Origin: JAICQQ01 sp965651135 | Lineage (GTDB): Bacteria > Myxococcota_A > Polyangia > Polyangiales > Polyangiaceae | Reading direction: 5' to 3' | Assembly (NCBI GenBank): GCA_965651135.1 | Contig: CBFGRJ010000001.1 | Coordinates: 1-64,000, forward strand | Length of the DNA stretch: 64,000 nucleotides | Shown: positions 54,205 to 62,606 of the stretch, one piece after another | Layout of the letters: each line of letters begins with the position of its first letter | Position numbering within the stretch: the first letter of the stretch is position 1 | The notes under the pieces: model-generated | The model's database searches: none | What the model was told of the DNA's origin: nothing | The model's input: only the letters and a program-made list of their open reading frames with translations | Position numbers and translations under genes: made by a program

Positions 54205-54640
54205 TTGGAAGTCGGGTCACGGTGCGCAAGTTCGTGTTGGCGACGCAATCTCAGCTTCTGTGACGGTGGCCGTGACCTGCAATACCGTGGCCGCGGCGGG
54301 GGTTCCGTGGCCGTGGCGGTGGCAGTGGCGGGGCGTGTCGGTGACCGAAAGCAGGCGCGTGCCAGCAAGGCTGGCACTAGCGCCTGCAGGTTGAGGTCGG
54401 CCCGAGCGGCACCGCGACGGTTCTTGATGCTCGTCGACACGCTTCTCTGTTCGCCCCGCCCCCCGTCACCGTCACCCACTCGGACACGGTCACGGAAGCT
54501 CTCGTTACAAAACGCCTCGCATCGGGTGCCCGTGGCCGTACCAGCTTTGGGCTGACAGCTCACCGATGCAGTCAATAGCAGGTCCGCGGTCGCGAGTAGT
54601 TGACGCTGGCTGCCGGGGAACTCTATACGGTCGAAACCCG
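54205..54640. other. 436-nt gene-free tract with GC-rich degenerate repeats
   Basis: No reliable coding frame crosses this gap between bioA and the ferredoxin gene. About 54259-54345 is a degenerate array of GTGGCC/GTGGCG-type hexamers; fragments of the complementary CCGTCACC type recur near 54460. A strong hairpin lies at 54351-54387. Similar GC-rich hexamer tracts are common between genes in myxobacteria. Confidence 0.55.
54351..54387. repeat. 16-bp stem hairpin downstream of bioA
   Basis: GCAGGCGC-GTGCCAGC (54351-54366) pairs with GCTGGCAC-TA-GCGCCTGC (54370-54387), giving a 16-bp stem with a 2-nt bulge and a 3-nt loop. It lies about 147 nt after bioA and has no T-tract, so it is a structure or a REP-like unit rather than a standard intrinsic terminator. 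Confidence 0.6.
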
Positions 54641-54991
54641 ATGGCCAAGCGACGGCGCTACCTCTTCGTCTGTGTGAATCGACGCCCCGACGGGACGCCG
54701 AAAGGATCGTGCGCGGCGCGGGGTGCGGTCGAGATCCACGAGCGGCTCAAGCAACGCCTGAAAGAGCTGGGCCTGCACGGAGCCCAGGTGCGGGCCTGCA
54801 CCAGCAGCTGTTTGGACGTGTGCTGGGCCGGGCCTACCATCGCCGTCGAACCCGACCACTATTTCTACGGGCGCGTGCAGCTGGAGGATGTAGAGGAGAT
54901 TGCGCAGGCGTTCGCCGAGGGGAACGTGGTGCAACGCTTGGTGCTGGCCCCCGACGACTTCATCGAGCCGAAGGCGCTCAAAAAAGGCTGA
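54641..54991 (+). CDS. thioredoxin-like [2Fe-2S] ferredoxin
   Basis: The 116-residue protein from ATG 54641 has cysteines at 11, 24, 57 and 61 with the pattern RPDGTPKGSC and CTSSCLDVCWAGP. The spacings of 13, 33 and 4 equal those of the thioredoxin-fold [2Fe-2S] ferredoxin of Aquifex aeolicus. A fifth cysteine, C53, is also present. It is a small soluble electron carrier; the partner is unknown. The next frame follows after 24 nt. Confidence 0.9.
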   Translation: MAKRRRYLFVCVNRRPDGTPKGSCAARGAVEIHERLKQRLKELGLHGAQVRACTSSCLDVCWAGPTIAVEPDHYFYGRVQLEDVEEIAQAFAEGNVVQRLVLAPDDFIEPKALKKG

Positions 54992-55015
54992 ACGCTCATC
55001 TCACGTTTCGCTGGT

Positions 55016-55489
55016 GTGCACCTCGCCTTTCGCTTACGGCTCTACGGATGCTATCGCGTTCGATGGGATCCTTTGGTCGAGCGCCCCGCTAGTTTGGATT
55101 TGCTCGCCGAGGCGGGGTTGCACGACGACAGGGCCATTCATGTGGCTGGCGCCGCCGTCGCACGCGAGTGGGTCGATGAAGGGCTGCAACGAAAAGGCGT
55201 GCTCACGCTGCCTGTAAAAGGTGAGCTCATCCTGTCCAAAAAGCCTCGCGGGCGCTTGACGCTGACATGCAACGTCGCCCCTCCCATGCGCCTCGAGCTG
55301 ATGTCGGCGGCAAGCGAAACCCGGCTTGCGCCTCACTGGCTGACTTGGTCAGGAGCTTTACTTCGGGATCGCGAGCCTGTGGCACAGGCGTGCTTCCGCT
55401 ACGATGCCAAACGAGATCTACTGAGCACGCTGCGGTCCCTCCACTGGTCTCGTCCGAGGAGCCATCGCAGTGATCCCAGTAGGTCGTAG
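55016..55489 (+). CDS. hypothetical protein, possibly real
   Basis: A 157-residue frame with a GTG start 24 nt after the ferredoxin gene. Codon third positions are mostly G/C and the composition is protein-like up to about residue 140, after which it becomes Arg/Ser-rich. No motif, signal or membrane segment was recognised. It could be co-transcribed with the ferredoxin gene. Its reality rests only on composition and position. Confidence 0.45.
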   Translation: MHLAFRLRLYGCYRVRWDPLVERPASLDLLAEAGLHDDRAIHVAGAAVAREWVDEGLQRKGVLTLPVKGELILSKKPRGRLTLTCNVAPPMRLELMSAASETRLAPHWLTWSGALLRDREPVAQACFRYDAKRDLLSTLRSLHWSRPRSHRSDPSRS

Positions 55490-55506
55490 CGGTCGGAAGC
55501 GCCTAT

Positions 55507-55628
55507 TTCACCGCCACGACGCAGGGACGCCAAGGCCCGCCAAGGATATTGCTCCAAGCTCACCACGCGCCAAAGCGCGCAATTCCTAAATCCTGGCGAA
55601 CTTGGCGCTCTTTGCGCCTTGGTGGTTT
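55507..55628. repeat. imperfect long inverted repeat of the GACGCCAAGG type
   Basis: Two arms of about 38 nt (55507-55546 and 55590-55628) are inverted copies with about three-quarters identity by eye. Their core is ACGCCAAGG / CTTGGCG. A smaller hairpin, GCGC-CAAA-GCGC, lies in the middle. The layout resembles the palindromic intergenic repeats seen in many copies in myxobacteria, acidobacteria and related groups; copy number here cannot be seen from one window. Confidence 0.6.
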
Positions 55629-55727
55629 TCGGGCGTCTCGAAACGGATCGGGGCTGTCAGACACGGAACTTTCTCGATGGGGGCCGGGCGGTTGAGCGTG
55701 TAGGTTTCGGAGCTAGCTAGAATTGCT

Positions 55728-57161
55728 ATGGAATTCAGGCTGTTGCAATCCTGTCAGATGGTGAGTCATAATGTCTGGACAATGGACAATTTGGCAAGCG
55801 CCCCTTCCGCTCGAGCTCGGGACGACGAAATCACGGTGCTCGTGGTCGATGACGAGCTCAGCAATCTCGCCTCCCTCCAGAAGATTTTTCAGAAGGAGGG
55901 GATGCGCGTGCTCGTTGCGGAGGACGCCAAGCAAGCGCTCGATCTCGTGCGTCGCCACCGCGTTCAAGTCGTGCTGACGGACTTGATGATGCCGGGCACG
56001 AACGGCGTCGAGCTGTTGAGAGCGCTGCGTGAGCTGTCGCCGGACAGCGAGGTGGTGTTGATGACGGCGTACGGGACCGTCGAAACGGCCGTGCAGGCCA
56101 TGCGAGAGGGAGCCTACGACTTCGTCGAGAAACCCCTGAAGCGCATGAACATCGTCAAAAGCGTGCGCAAGGCGGCTGAAAAGCAGAGCCTGGTTGCAGA
56201 AAATCGATCGCTCCGACAAGAGCTGCAGCTGCTCACCAATCGTGAGATCGTCGGTCAGAGCGCGGCGTTGCGTCGCGTGCTGGACATCGCCACTCAAGCG
56301 GCGCCGTCGAGCGCTACCATTTTGCTGTTGGGAGAGAGCGGCACCGGCAAGGAGCTGCTCGCCCGCTACACTCATTCCAAGAGCGGCCGCAAAGCGGGTC
56401 CGTTCATCGCCGTGAATTGTTCGGCGATTCCCGAAAGCATTCTGGAAGCGGAGCTCTTTGGTCACGAGAAGGGTGCGTTCACCGGCGCAGTGGCGCGTCG
56501 CGAGGGACGCTTCGCAAAGGCTCGCGGCGGGACGCTCTTTTTGGACGAAATCGGCGAGCTGAGCCCGGCCGTGCAGGTCAAAATCTTGCGGGTGCTCCAA
56601 GAGGGTGAATACGAGCCCGTGGGCGGCAATACCGTGCAAGCGGACGTGCGCATCATCGCGGCGACCAATCGCGATCTCGCGCAGGAGGTGGAGGCGGGCA
56701 GGTTTCGCGAGGATCTTTACTACCGGCTGAACGTGATCGCCGTGACCGCTCCACCACTCAGGGCGCGCCGCGAAGATATCCCCCTGTTGGTGGACCACTT
56801 TTTGGGCATCTACTGCAAGAAGAACAACCGTATGCGGCTGGAGGTGCCGAAGGAAGTGATGGACAAGCTCTGCGACTACTCGTGGCCAGGCAACGTTCGA
56901 GAGCTCGAGAACGTCATCGAGCGGAGCGCGGTGCTGTGTCGGACCGACACCCTGCGCATGGAGGACTTACCCGACTCGATCGCCAAGGCGAGCTCTGCGC
57001 CTCCGACTACCCTCGAGTTCAGCCTGGGAACGCCGCTCGAGGAAGTCGAGCTGAGGCTGATTCGCGAAACGCTGAGGCATACGCAGGGGGACAAATCGCT
57101 CGCGGCGCAACTGTTGGGTATCTCCACTCGCACCATCTACCGAAAGCTGGGCGAGGAGTAG
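55728..57161 (+). CDS. NtrC-family sigma-54-dependent response regulator
   Basis: The 477-residue protein has a receiver domain with phosphorylatable D85 (TDLMMPG), an AAA+ domain with Walker A GESGTGKE (202-209), the sigma-54 contact loop GAFTGA (249-254) and a C-terminal Fis-type helix-turn-helix (AAQLLGISTRTIYRKL). The start could also be ATG 55758 or 55782; the last would place the receiver domain about 15 residues from the start, as in most relatives. It lies 207 nt upstream of gspC. A dyad and a -24/-12-like promoter in that gap suggest that it activates the type II secretion operon. Confidence 0.94.
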   Translation: MEFRLLQSCQMVSHNVWTMDNLASAPSARARDDEITVLVVDDELSNLASLQKIFQKEGMRVLVAEDAKQALDLVRRHRVQVVLTDLMMPGTNGVELLRALRELSPDSEVVLMTAYGTVETAVQAMREGAYDFVEKPLKRMNIVKSVRKAAEKQSLVAENRSLRQELQLLTNREIVGQSAALRRVLDIATQAAPSSATILLLGESGTGKELLARYTHSKSGRKAGPFIAVNCSAIPESILEAELFGHEKGAFTGAVARREGRFAKARGGTLFLDEIGELSPAVQVKILRVLQEGEYEPVGGNTVQADVRIIAATNRDLAQEVEAGRFREDLYYRLNVIAVTAPPLRARREDIPLLVDHFLGIYCKKNNRMRLEVPKEVMDKLCDYSWPGNVRELENVIERSAVLCRTDTLRMEDLPDSIAKASSAPPTTLEFSLGTPLEEVELRLIRETLRHTQGDKSLAAQLLGISTRTIYRKLGEE

Positions 57162-57232
57162 TGGTTCGGTCCAAGGGCCGACGAGACGGCTTCGAGGGCT
57201 GGCGAGGGCCGAGTGAATTGACAGTTTGTCGC

Positions 57233-57256
57233 GCTGAGCCGGAGTACGGGCTCAGC
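57233..57256. promoter_or_regulatory. candidate upstream activator site or terminator hairpin
   Basis: GCTGAGCC (57233-57240) and GGCTCAGC (57249-57256) form a perfect 8-bp dyad with an 8-nt spacer, centred about 114 nt upstream of the start point predicted from the -24/-12 element. That is the normal distance for an NtrC-type enhancer. A short TTT follows the right arm, so a weak terminator for the regulator gene is the alternative. Confidence 0.45.
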
Positions 57257-57331
57257 TTTGCCAGGATGGCGCGCGGACACTCGTATCGCGGTGCGATCCA
57301 GCTTTTTTTCGGCGCGATTCGGCGTTGACCA

Positions 57332-57348
57332 CTGGCACACCTCTCGCT
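57332..57348 (+). promoter_or_regulatory. candidate sigma-54 (-24/-12) promoter for gspC
   Basis: CTGGCACACCTCTCGCT has GG and GC spaced exactly ten bases apart and matches the consensus TGGCACG-N4-TTGC with one mismatch in each half. It directly follows an NtrC-family gene. The predicted start point (about 57359) leaves only some ten bases before the GTG, and the AAGG at 57355-57358 would be left out of the mRNA, which weakens the call. Confidence 0.5.
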
Positions 57349-57368
57349 TTATACAAGGCTCGCACGAC

Positions 57369-58358
57369 GTGGCATTCGACGCTCTCTTCAAGAAGTACTT
57401 TCTGCTGGTCATCCTGGCGCTGGTGGCCATCGCCGCTTACTTCCAGGCGTCCGGCACCACGGCGCTCATTGGAGCGGCCCTGACGGAACCTCAACCACCG
57501 CCAGTCGCCGATGCTCCCACCGCGGCGGCGCGCACCACGCCCAACCGGCGTTCAGCGCAGCCCCTGATCAAGCGCAATCCGTTCGACTCGGAAACGGGCC
57601 CGCTCGACAGCAAGCCCGCACCCAAGGTGGCGCTGCCAGATCCCGAACCGCAGATCACCGATCCCTTGCGAGCTCCGGTCTGCAGTGACGTCAAGGTTCA
57701 GATCATCACCGAGTCGGACGACCCGCTGTGGTCGTTCGCCGCCTTGCAGGGCAATGGGGATACTCACCCGATCTTGCGACGAGTGGGCGACGCCGTGAGC
57801 GGTCGAGAGGTGGCCTACATCGGCTTCAATCCCACCGAAGCCAGTCCAGCCGTGTGGTTGACCAAAAGCTCTGACCTCTGCCAGGCGCTGCTGTTTGCCC
57901 AGCAGCCCGACGTCAAAGCTCAGCCTGCCTCGACGCCTGAGCAAGCGGACGAGGAGAAGGCGGCGCCCAAGACGCCGCCTCGCAGGGGAGCCAAGGCGGT
58001 ACCCGCCGAGATCAAGGACAAGATCAAGAAAGTCAGCGACAGCGAATTTCACGTCGATCGCAGCGTGGTGGACAAAATCCTCGCCGATCAGGCGGAGCTG
58101 ATGCGTTCCGCTCGTATCGTACCCGAGAAGAAAGATGGCAAGGTGGTGGGCATTCGTCTGTTTGGTATCAGACCCGATACTCTGCTCGGGACCCTGGGTT
58201 TTCAAAACGGCGATCGGCTGGAAACCATCAACGGGTTCGACATGGCGAGCCCCGAAAAGGCTCTGGAAGCCTACGCTCGGTTGCGGACCGCCAATAACCT
58301 GAACGTGAAGATCAACCGCCGTGGTCAATCTCAAAGCATCGATTACAGAATTAAGTGA
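57369..58358 (+). CDS. gspC: type II secretion system protein GspC
   Basis: Inner-membrane linker of the T2SS that touches the secretin. From GTG 57369 the 329-residue product has a short cytoplasmic N-terminus, one transmembrane helix (about 11-27), a Pro-rich spacer, a homology-region segment (about 95-190) and a C-terminal PDZ-like domain (about 250-329; GIRPDTLLGTLGFQNGDRLETINGF). It is longer than enterobacterial GspC because of a charged linker (about 185-235). It heads gspC-D-E-F, with gspD starting eight bases later. Confidence 0.9.
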   Translation: MAFDALFKKYFLLVILALVAIAAYFQASGTTALIGAALTEPQPPPVADAPTAAARTTPNRRSAQPLIKRNPFDSETGPLDSKPAPKVALPDPEPQITDPLRAPVCSDVKVQIITESDDPLWSFAALQGNGDTHPILRRVGDAVSGREVAYIGFNPTEASPAVWLTKSSDLCQALLFAQQPDVKAQPASTPEQADEEKAAPKTPPRRGAKAVPAEIKDKIKKVSDSEFHVDRSVVDKILADQAELMRSARIVPEKKDGKVVGIRLFGIRPDTLLGTLGFQNGDRLETINGFDMASPEKALEAYARLRTANNLNVKINRRGQSQSIDYRIK

Positions 58359-58365
58359 GTGATTT

Positions 58366-60819
58366 GTGACTAGGCTTAGCCGTACCAGTTCCTTTGCCCT
58401 CGTTTCTTTGGCCCTGCTGACGGCCCAGCTGTCGCGAACGTCACCCGTGCTTGCGCAGCCGCAACCGCAGAACCCACAGCAGGGGCAGGATCGCGATCCT
58501 CCAGGCGCCGCGGGCCCCCTGCCCACCACCATGGACAAGATCGCGCAGGCAACGGATATTCCTTTCGAACCCAAACCCCCTGGCTATCGCGTCAAGTTCA
58601 ACTTGCAGGATGCCGATCTGGCGGAGCTGGTCAATCACATCAGCGGGATGACCGGCAAGCGCTTCATCTACGGAGCCAAGGTCCGACAGATCAAAGCGAC
58701 GGTGGTGTCACCCCAACCCGTGACCTTGGAGGAGGCCTACGAGGCCTTTTTGTCGATTCTGGAAGTCAACGGCATGACCGTCATCCCGCACGGTCGTTTT
58801 CTCAAGATAGTCGATAGCGCGGGCATCAATACGCAATCCACCCCAATCTACTCGCGCGGCGCGCCCATTCCGGAAACCGATCGCTTCGTGACTCGCCTGT
58901 ATCGGTTGCAGCATGTCACGGCGGAAGAAGCGGCCGCTGTCTTGGCGAAGTTCAAGAGCAAAGACGGAGACATTTCGGTGTACGGCCCCGGGCAGCTGCT
59001 CATCATCACGGACACCGGGACCCAGGTGAGGCGCTTGGTGCGCATCATCGAGGAGCTCGATGTGGGAGGCGTGGGCCAGCAGATGTGGATCGAACCGGTG
59101 AACTACGGTGCCGCCGAGGAGCTGGCGACACGGATCAACGAGCTGTTCGAGCTCGGCAAACCGGGGCAACCGGGAGCACCGGGCGGCGGCGCCGCCTCGG
59201 GAGGACTGAACCGCGTGATCGCCGATCCGCAGACCAACTCGTTGATTGTGGTCGGCACCGAGGAATCGTACTTGAAGCTGCTTGAGGTGCTCAAGCGGCT
59301 CGACGCGCGCCCTGGAGAGGTCGGCAGAGTACACGTGCTGCCGCTGCAGCATGCCGTCGCCGATGAGCTTGCGGCCACGCTGACGCAGATGCTCTCGGGC
59401 CAGCAGGCCAACGCCAAGGGGAAAAAGGCCGCAGCGAGCGCCGCGGGCGACGCGGCCGGCATGTTCGAAGGTACGATTCAAGTCACCGCTGACGTGGCGA
59501 CCAATTCATTGGTGATCACGTCGTCTGGCCGGGACTATGCACAGCTTCGCCTGGTCATCGACAAGCTCGATCGCCCTCGCCGTCAGGTGTTCATCGAAGC
59601 CGTGATCATGGACATCGGGGTCAGCGATACGAACACGTTGGGTTTTGCGTTCCACGGTGGGTCCCAACAAGACCTGGGTGGAGACGGCGATTCCCTGATC
59701 CTGGGTGGCTTCGATGCCGGTCGTTCGACGGCGTTTCCGCTCGACCCCAACCTGCTGGGCGGCTTCGCGGCGGGTATTCGCGGACCCGATCTGCCCGGTA
59801 CGACCAACCTGTTGGGAAATGGGTTGAGCATCCCCGCGTTCGGCGTGGTGATGAATGCACTGGCAGAGAGCGGCCGAGGCAATATCCTGGCCACGCCGCA
59901 CATCATCGCTACCGACAATGTTCCGGCCGAAATCGATGTCGGTGAGAACATTCCCACGCAGATCAACGCAGGCGGAGGAATTGCCAATCTCGCGGGTCTG
60001 GCGGGCGGACAGAGTCAAGGGCTGGGTGCTGCCGCGCTCTTGGGAGGCCTCGGCGGGTTGGGAGGCGCCGCGCCCCGTGTCAACACCGGTAACCGCATCA
60101 AGATCACGCCCCACGTCAACGAATCGTCGCAGGTTCGCTTGGAGCTGGAGCTCGAGAGCAGCGCTCCGGGTGCTCCGCAGGGCGCCCTGGGTGCCATCCC
60201 GATCACGCGTCGGACCACCACCACCACGCTAGTGGTCAAGGACCAACAAACCGTGGTCATTGGCGGCTTGACGCGCGAGGAGTACGTGACGTCGCGCACA
60301 AAGGTTCCGGTGCTGGGAGACCTGCCGGTGCTGGGTTTTCTATTCCGCAGCTCCAAGAACGAGAAGCGCAAGAGCAACCTGCTGCTCGTCTTGACGCCGC
60401 ACGTGGTGCGAGAGCAGGGCGATCTACGCAGGATTTTCGAGCGCAAGATGCGAGAGCGTCAGGAATTTCTAGATCGCTATTTCGTCTTTGCCACCGATGC
60501 TTGGGAGCCGCCGACGGACTACTCGCGCGCCAACGGCTTGGTGGAGGAAATCAGGCAGGCGCAGTTCGAGTACGCGGAATTGAAGCGACTCGAGGAAGAA
60601 AGTCGGCCCACCGACGAGCGGACACACGAGCCGAGCGACCCGATTGCGCTCCCGGTCGAGGTCCACCAAACACAGCAGCCGCGGCAAAGCGCTCCGAAAA
60701 AGGCAGCTCCAAAGAAGAAGGCTCCCGCCAAGCGCCCCAAGAAATCCGACAACCAATTCAACAACCCCATTCGAATCGCCCCGATTGCACGGAGCGTGAA
60801 TCTGGAGCGAGTGGAGTAG
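58366..60819 (+). CDS. gspD: type II secretion system secretin GspD
   Basis: Outer-membrane channel of the T2SS. The 817-residue product (GTG start) has a Sec signal (about 1-32), N0 (about 75-155), N1 (173-235), N2 (240-315) and N3 (320-410) domains, then the secretin core with DVGENIPTQ and the conserved VPVLGDLPVLGFLFRS near its end. Gly-rich insertions interrupt N2, N3 and the cap region. After the core there is a C-terminal tail of about 120 residues with a Lys/Pro/Ala-rich basic stretch (about 780-800) in place of a pilotin-binding S-domain. It lies between gspC and gspE. Confidence 0.95.
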   Translation: MTRLSRTSSFALVSLALLTAQLSRTSPVLAQPQPQNPQQGQDRDPPGAAGPLPTTMDKIAQATDIPFEPKPPGYRVKFNLQDADLAELVNHISGMTGKRFIYGAKVRQIKATVVSPQPVTLEEAYEAFLSILEVNGMTVIPHGRFLKIVDSAGINTQSTPIYSRGAPIPETDRFVTRLYRLQHVTAEEAAAVLAKFKSKDGDISVYGPGQLLIITDTGTQVRRLVRIIEELDVGGVGQQMWIEPVNYGAAEELATRINELFELGKPGQPGAPGGGAASGGLNRVIADPQTNSLIVVGTEESYLKLLEVLKRLDARPGEVGRVHVLPLQHAVADELAATLTQMLSGQQANAKGKKAAASAAGDAAGMFEGTIQVTADVATNSLVITSSGRDYAQLRLVIDKLDRPRRQVFIEAVIMDIGVSDTNTLGFAFHGGSQQDLGGDGDSLILGGFDAGRSTAFPLDPNLLGGFAAGIRGPDLPGTTNLLGNGLSIPAFGVVMNALAESGRGNILATPHIIATDNVPAEIDVGENIPTQINAGGGIANLAGLAGGQSQGLGAAALLGGLGGLGGAAPRVNTGNRIKITPHVNESSQVRLELELESSAPGAPQGALGAIPITRRTTTTTLVVKDQQTVVIGGLTREEYVTSRTKVPVLGDLPVLGFLFRSSKNEKRKSNLLLVLTPHVVREQGDLRRIFERKMRERQEFLDRYFVFATDAWEPPTDYSRANGLVEEIRQAQFEYAELKRLEEESRPTDERTHEPSDPIALPVEVHQTQQPRQSAPKKAAPKKKAPAKRPKKSDNQFNNPIRIAPIARSVNLERVE

Positions 60820-60824
60820 GCCGA

Positions 60825-62594
60825 ATGGAGCAACGCGCGCTCGGTAACATCTTGATTCGGCACGGCGTGGCGTCGCCGGACGCCTTGGAGCCGCTCTACG
60901 CCCAGCAGCGCGAAAAAGACGCTTCTTTGTTGGAGCTCATGGTCCAGGCCAAAGCTGCAACGGACGTGGACATTGCGCGAGCATTGGCCGCCGAATGCGG
61001 CTTGCCGTTCGTCGAAAAAATCGCGATAGACGAAGTGCCGACCCAATTGGCCACGCGCCTGCCGATTGGCTACGCGCGCAATCATCGGTTGCTCGTTACG
61101 GCAGAAACCGACGACGGTGTTCACGTCGTTTGCGCCGACCCGCTCGACGTCGATGGGCTGGATGACGTGCGTGCCGCCTTCGGAAAGCCGGTGCACGCGC
61201 GTGTGGCCACCCCCAGTGTGGTGATCGACGCGATCAACCGCGTTTACGAGCGCCAGGAGACGATGAGCGAGCTCGAAAGCGACGAGCGACGCGAGGATGA
61301 AGATCAAGTCGATCTCTTGGACTCGGACGAAGATGCGCCGATCATTCGCTGGGTCAACGGCTTGTTTTCGCAAGCGGTCAAGGAGCGCGCCAGCGATATT
61401 CATATCGAGCCGGAGGAAAAAGAGGTGGTCGTGCGCTATCGCATCGACGGCCAGCTCTACGTTTCGCGCACCGCAAGCCGGCAATTCATGAGCTCGGTGG
61501 TGGCCCGCGTGAAGATCATGGCAGGGCTGAACATCGCCGAGAAGCGCCTGCCGCAAGACGGGCGCATTTCACTCAAGATTGCAGGGCGCGGCATCGACGT
61601 TCGCGTTTCGACGATTCCAACCAGTCGCGACCACGAGCGCATCGTGATGCGTCTGTTGCACAAGACGAATGTGCTGCTCGATCTGAGTCAGCTGGGCTTC
61701 GCCCAACGCGACTACCATCTGATCGCTGACCTCATCAAGCGACCCGACGGAATCATTCTCGTGACCGGTCCAACCGGTAGCGGCAAGACAACCACGCTCT
61801 ACGGGTGCTTGAATCGCATCAACCAGCCCAATATCAACATACTCACGGCCGAAGATCCGGTCGAGTACGAGATTTCGGGGATTCACCAGGTGGCCGTGCA
61901 GCCCAAGATCGGGCTCACCTTTGCCAGCGCGTTGCGGGCCTTTTTGCGCCAGGACCCCGACGTGATCATGGTGGGCGAGATTCGCGACAAAGAAACCGCG
62001 GAAATCGCGATGCACGCTTCCATGACGGGTCATTTGGTGCTGAGTACCATTCACACCAACGATGCTGCAGGCGCAGTCACGCGATTGGTAGAGATGGACA
62101 TCGAGCCGTTCATCGTGCGCTCGACCGTGATTGGAATTCTGGCCCAGCGTCTGGTTCGCGTCCTGTGCCCGAATTGCCGCGAACCGTACGAGGCGACCAG
62201 CTACGAATTGACACAGCTCGGAGTCGACCCCGAGCGGACTCGTTGGCGGCAGCGGCGCACCCTGTCTCATCGCTATCAGCACCCGAACGTCGACTATCGC
62301 CCGATCGGGTGGGAAGGGCCGGGCATGCCGATCTTTCATCGAGCCAAGGGTTGCGATCAGTGCGACTTCAAGGGCTTCACCGGTCGGCTCGGTATTTACG
62401 AGCTCTTGATTGCCGACGACGTGGTAGGGGCGCTGATTCTAAAGAATGCTGACGCGCAGACGATCAAACGAGCGGCGCAAAATCAAGGGATGGATACGCT
62501 GCGGGACGACGGCGCTCGCAAAGTGTTCGACGGCCTGACGACGGTCGAGGAGGTGGTGGCGGCTACCCAAGACGACATCATCCTGGACGAATGA
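60825..62594 (+). CDS. gspE: type II secretion ATPase GspE
   Basis: Cytoplasmic hexameric ATPase that drives pseudopilus assembly. From ATG 60825 (GGAG eight bases upstream) the 589-residue protein has the N1E/T2SSE_N domain (1-150), Walker A GPTGSGKTTT (about 315-323), the Asp and His boxes and Walker B (DPDVIMVGEIRD). The zinc tetracysteine is made of CPNC (about 448) and CDQC (about 509). It is the GspE/PilB-like length, and the operon context favours GspE. A longer frame from 60501 overlaps gspD and is not real. Confidence 0.95.
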   Translation: MEQRALGNILIRHGVASPDALEPLYAQQREKDASLLELMVQAKAATDVDIARALAAECGLPFVEKIAIDEVPTQLATRLPIGYARNHRLLVTAETDDGVHVVCADPLDVDGLDDVRAAFGKPVHARVATPSVVIDAINRVYERQETMSELESDERREDEDQVDLLDSDEDAPIIRWVNGLFSQAVKERASDIHIEPEEKEVVVRYRIDGQLYVSRTASRQFMSSVVARVKIMAGLNIAEKRLPQDGRISLKIAGRGIDVRVSTIPTSRDHERIVMRLLHKTNVLLDLSQLGFAQRDYHLIADLIKRPDGIILVTGPTGSGKTTTLYGCLNRINQPNINILTAEDPVEYEISGIHQVAVQPKIGLTFASALRAFLRQDPDVIMVGEIRDKETAEIAMHASMTGHLVLSTIHTNDAAGAVTRLVEMDIEPFIVRSTVIGILAQRLVRVLCPNCREPYEATSYELTQLGVDPERTRWRQRRTLSHRYQHPNVDYRPIGWEGPGMPIFHRAKGCDQCDFKGFTGRLGIYELLIADDVVGALILKNADAQTIKRAAQNQGMDTLRDDGARKVFDGLTTVEEVVAATQDDIILDE

Positions 62595-62606
62595 GAGTGT
62601 GAGCTA

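Noticed and set aside
54084..54575. Minus-strand frame of 163 residues in the gap after bioA
   Set aside because: Its translation is a low-complexity Pro/Arg/Thr product of the hexamer repeat and extends into bioA.
60501..60824. GspE start inside gspD
   Set aside because: The extra 108 residues have no homology pattern; ATG 60825 has a proper ribosome site and the normal N-terminus.
58366..62594. Type IV pilus PilQ/PilB instead of GspD/GspE
   Set aside because: The C-D-E-F order with a GspC-like linker and the four N-domains of the secretin fit type II secretion; no pil genes are nearby.
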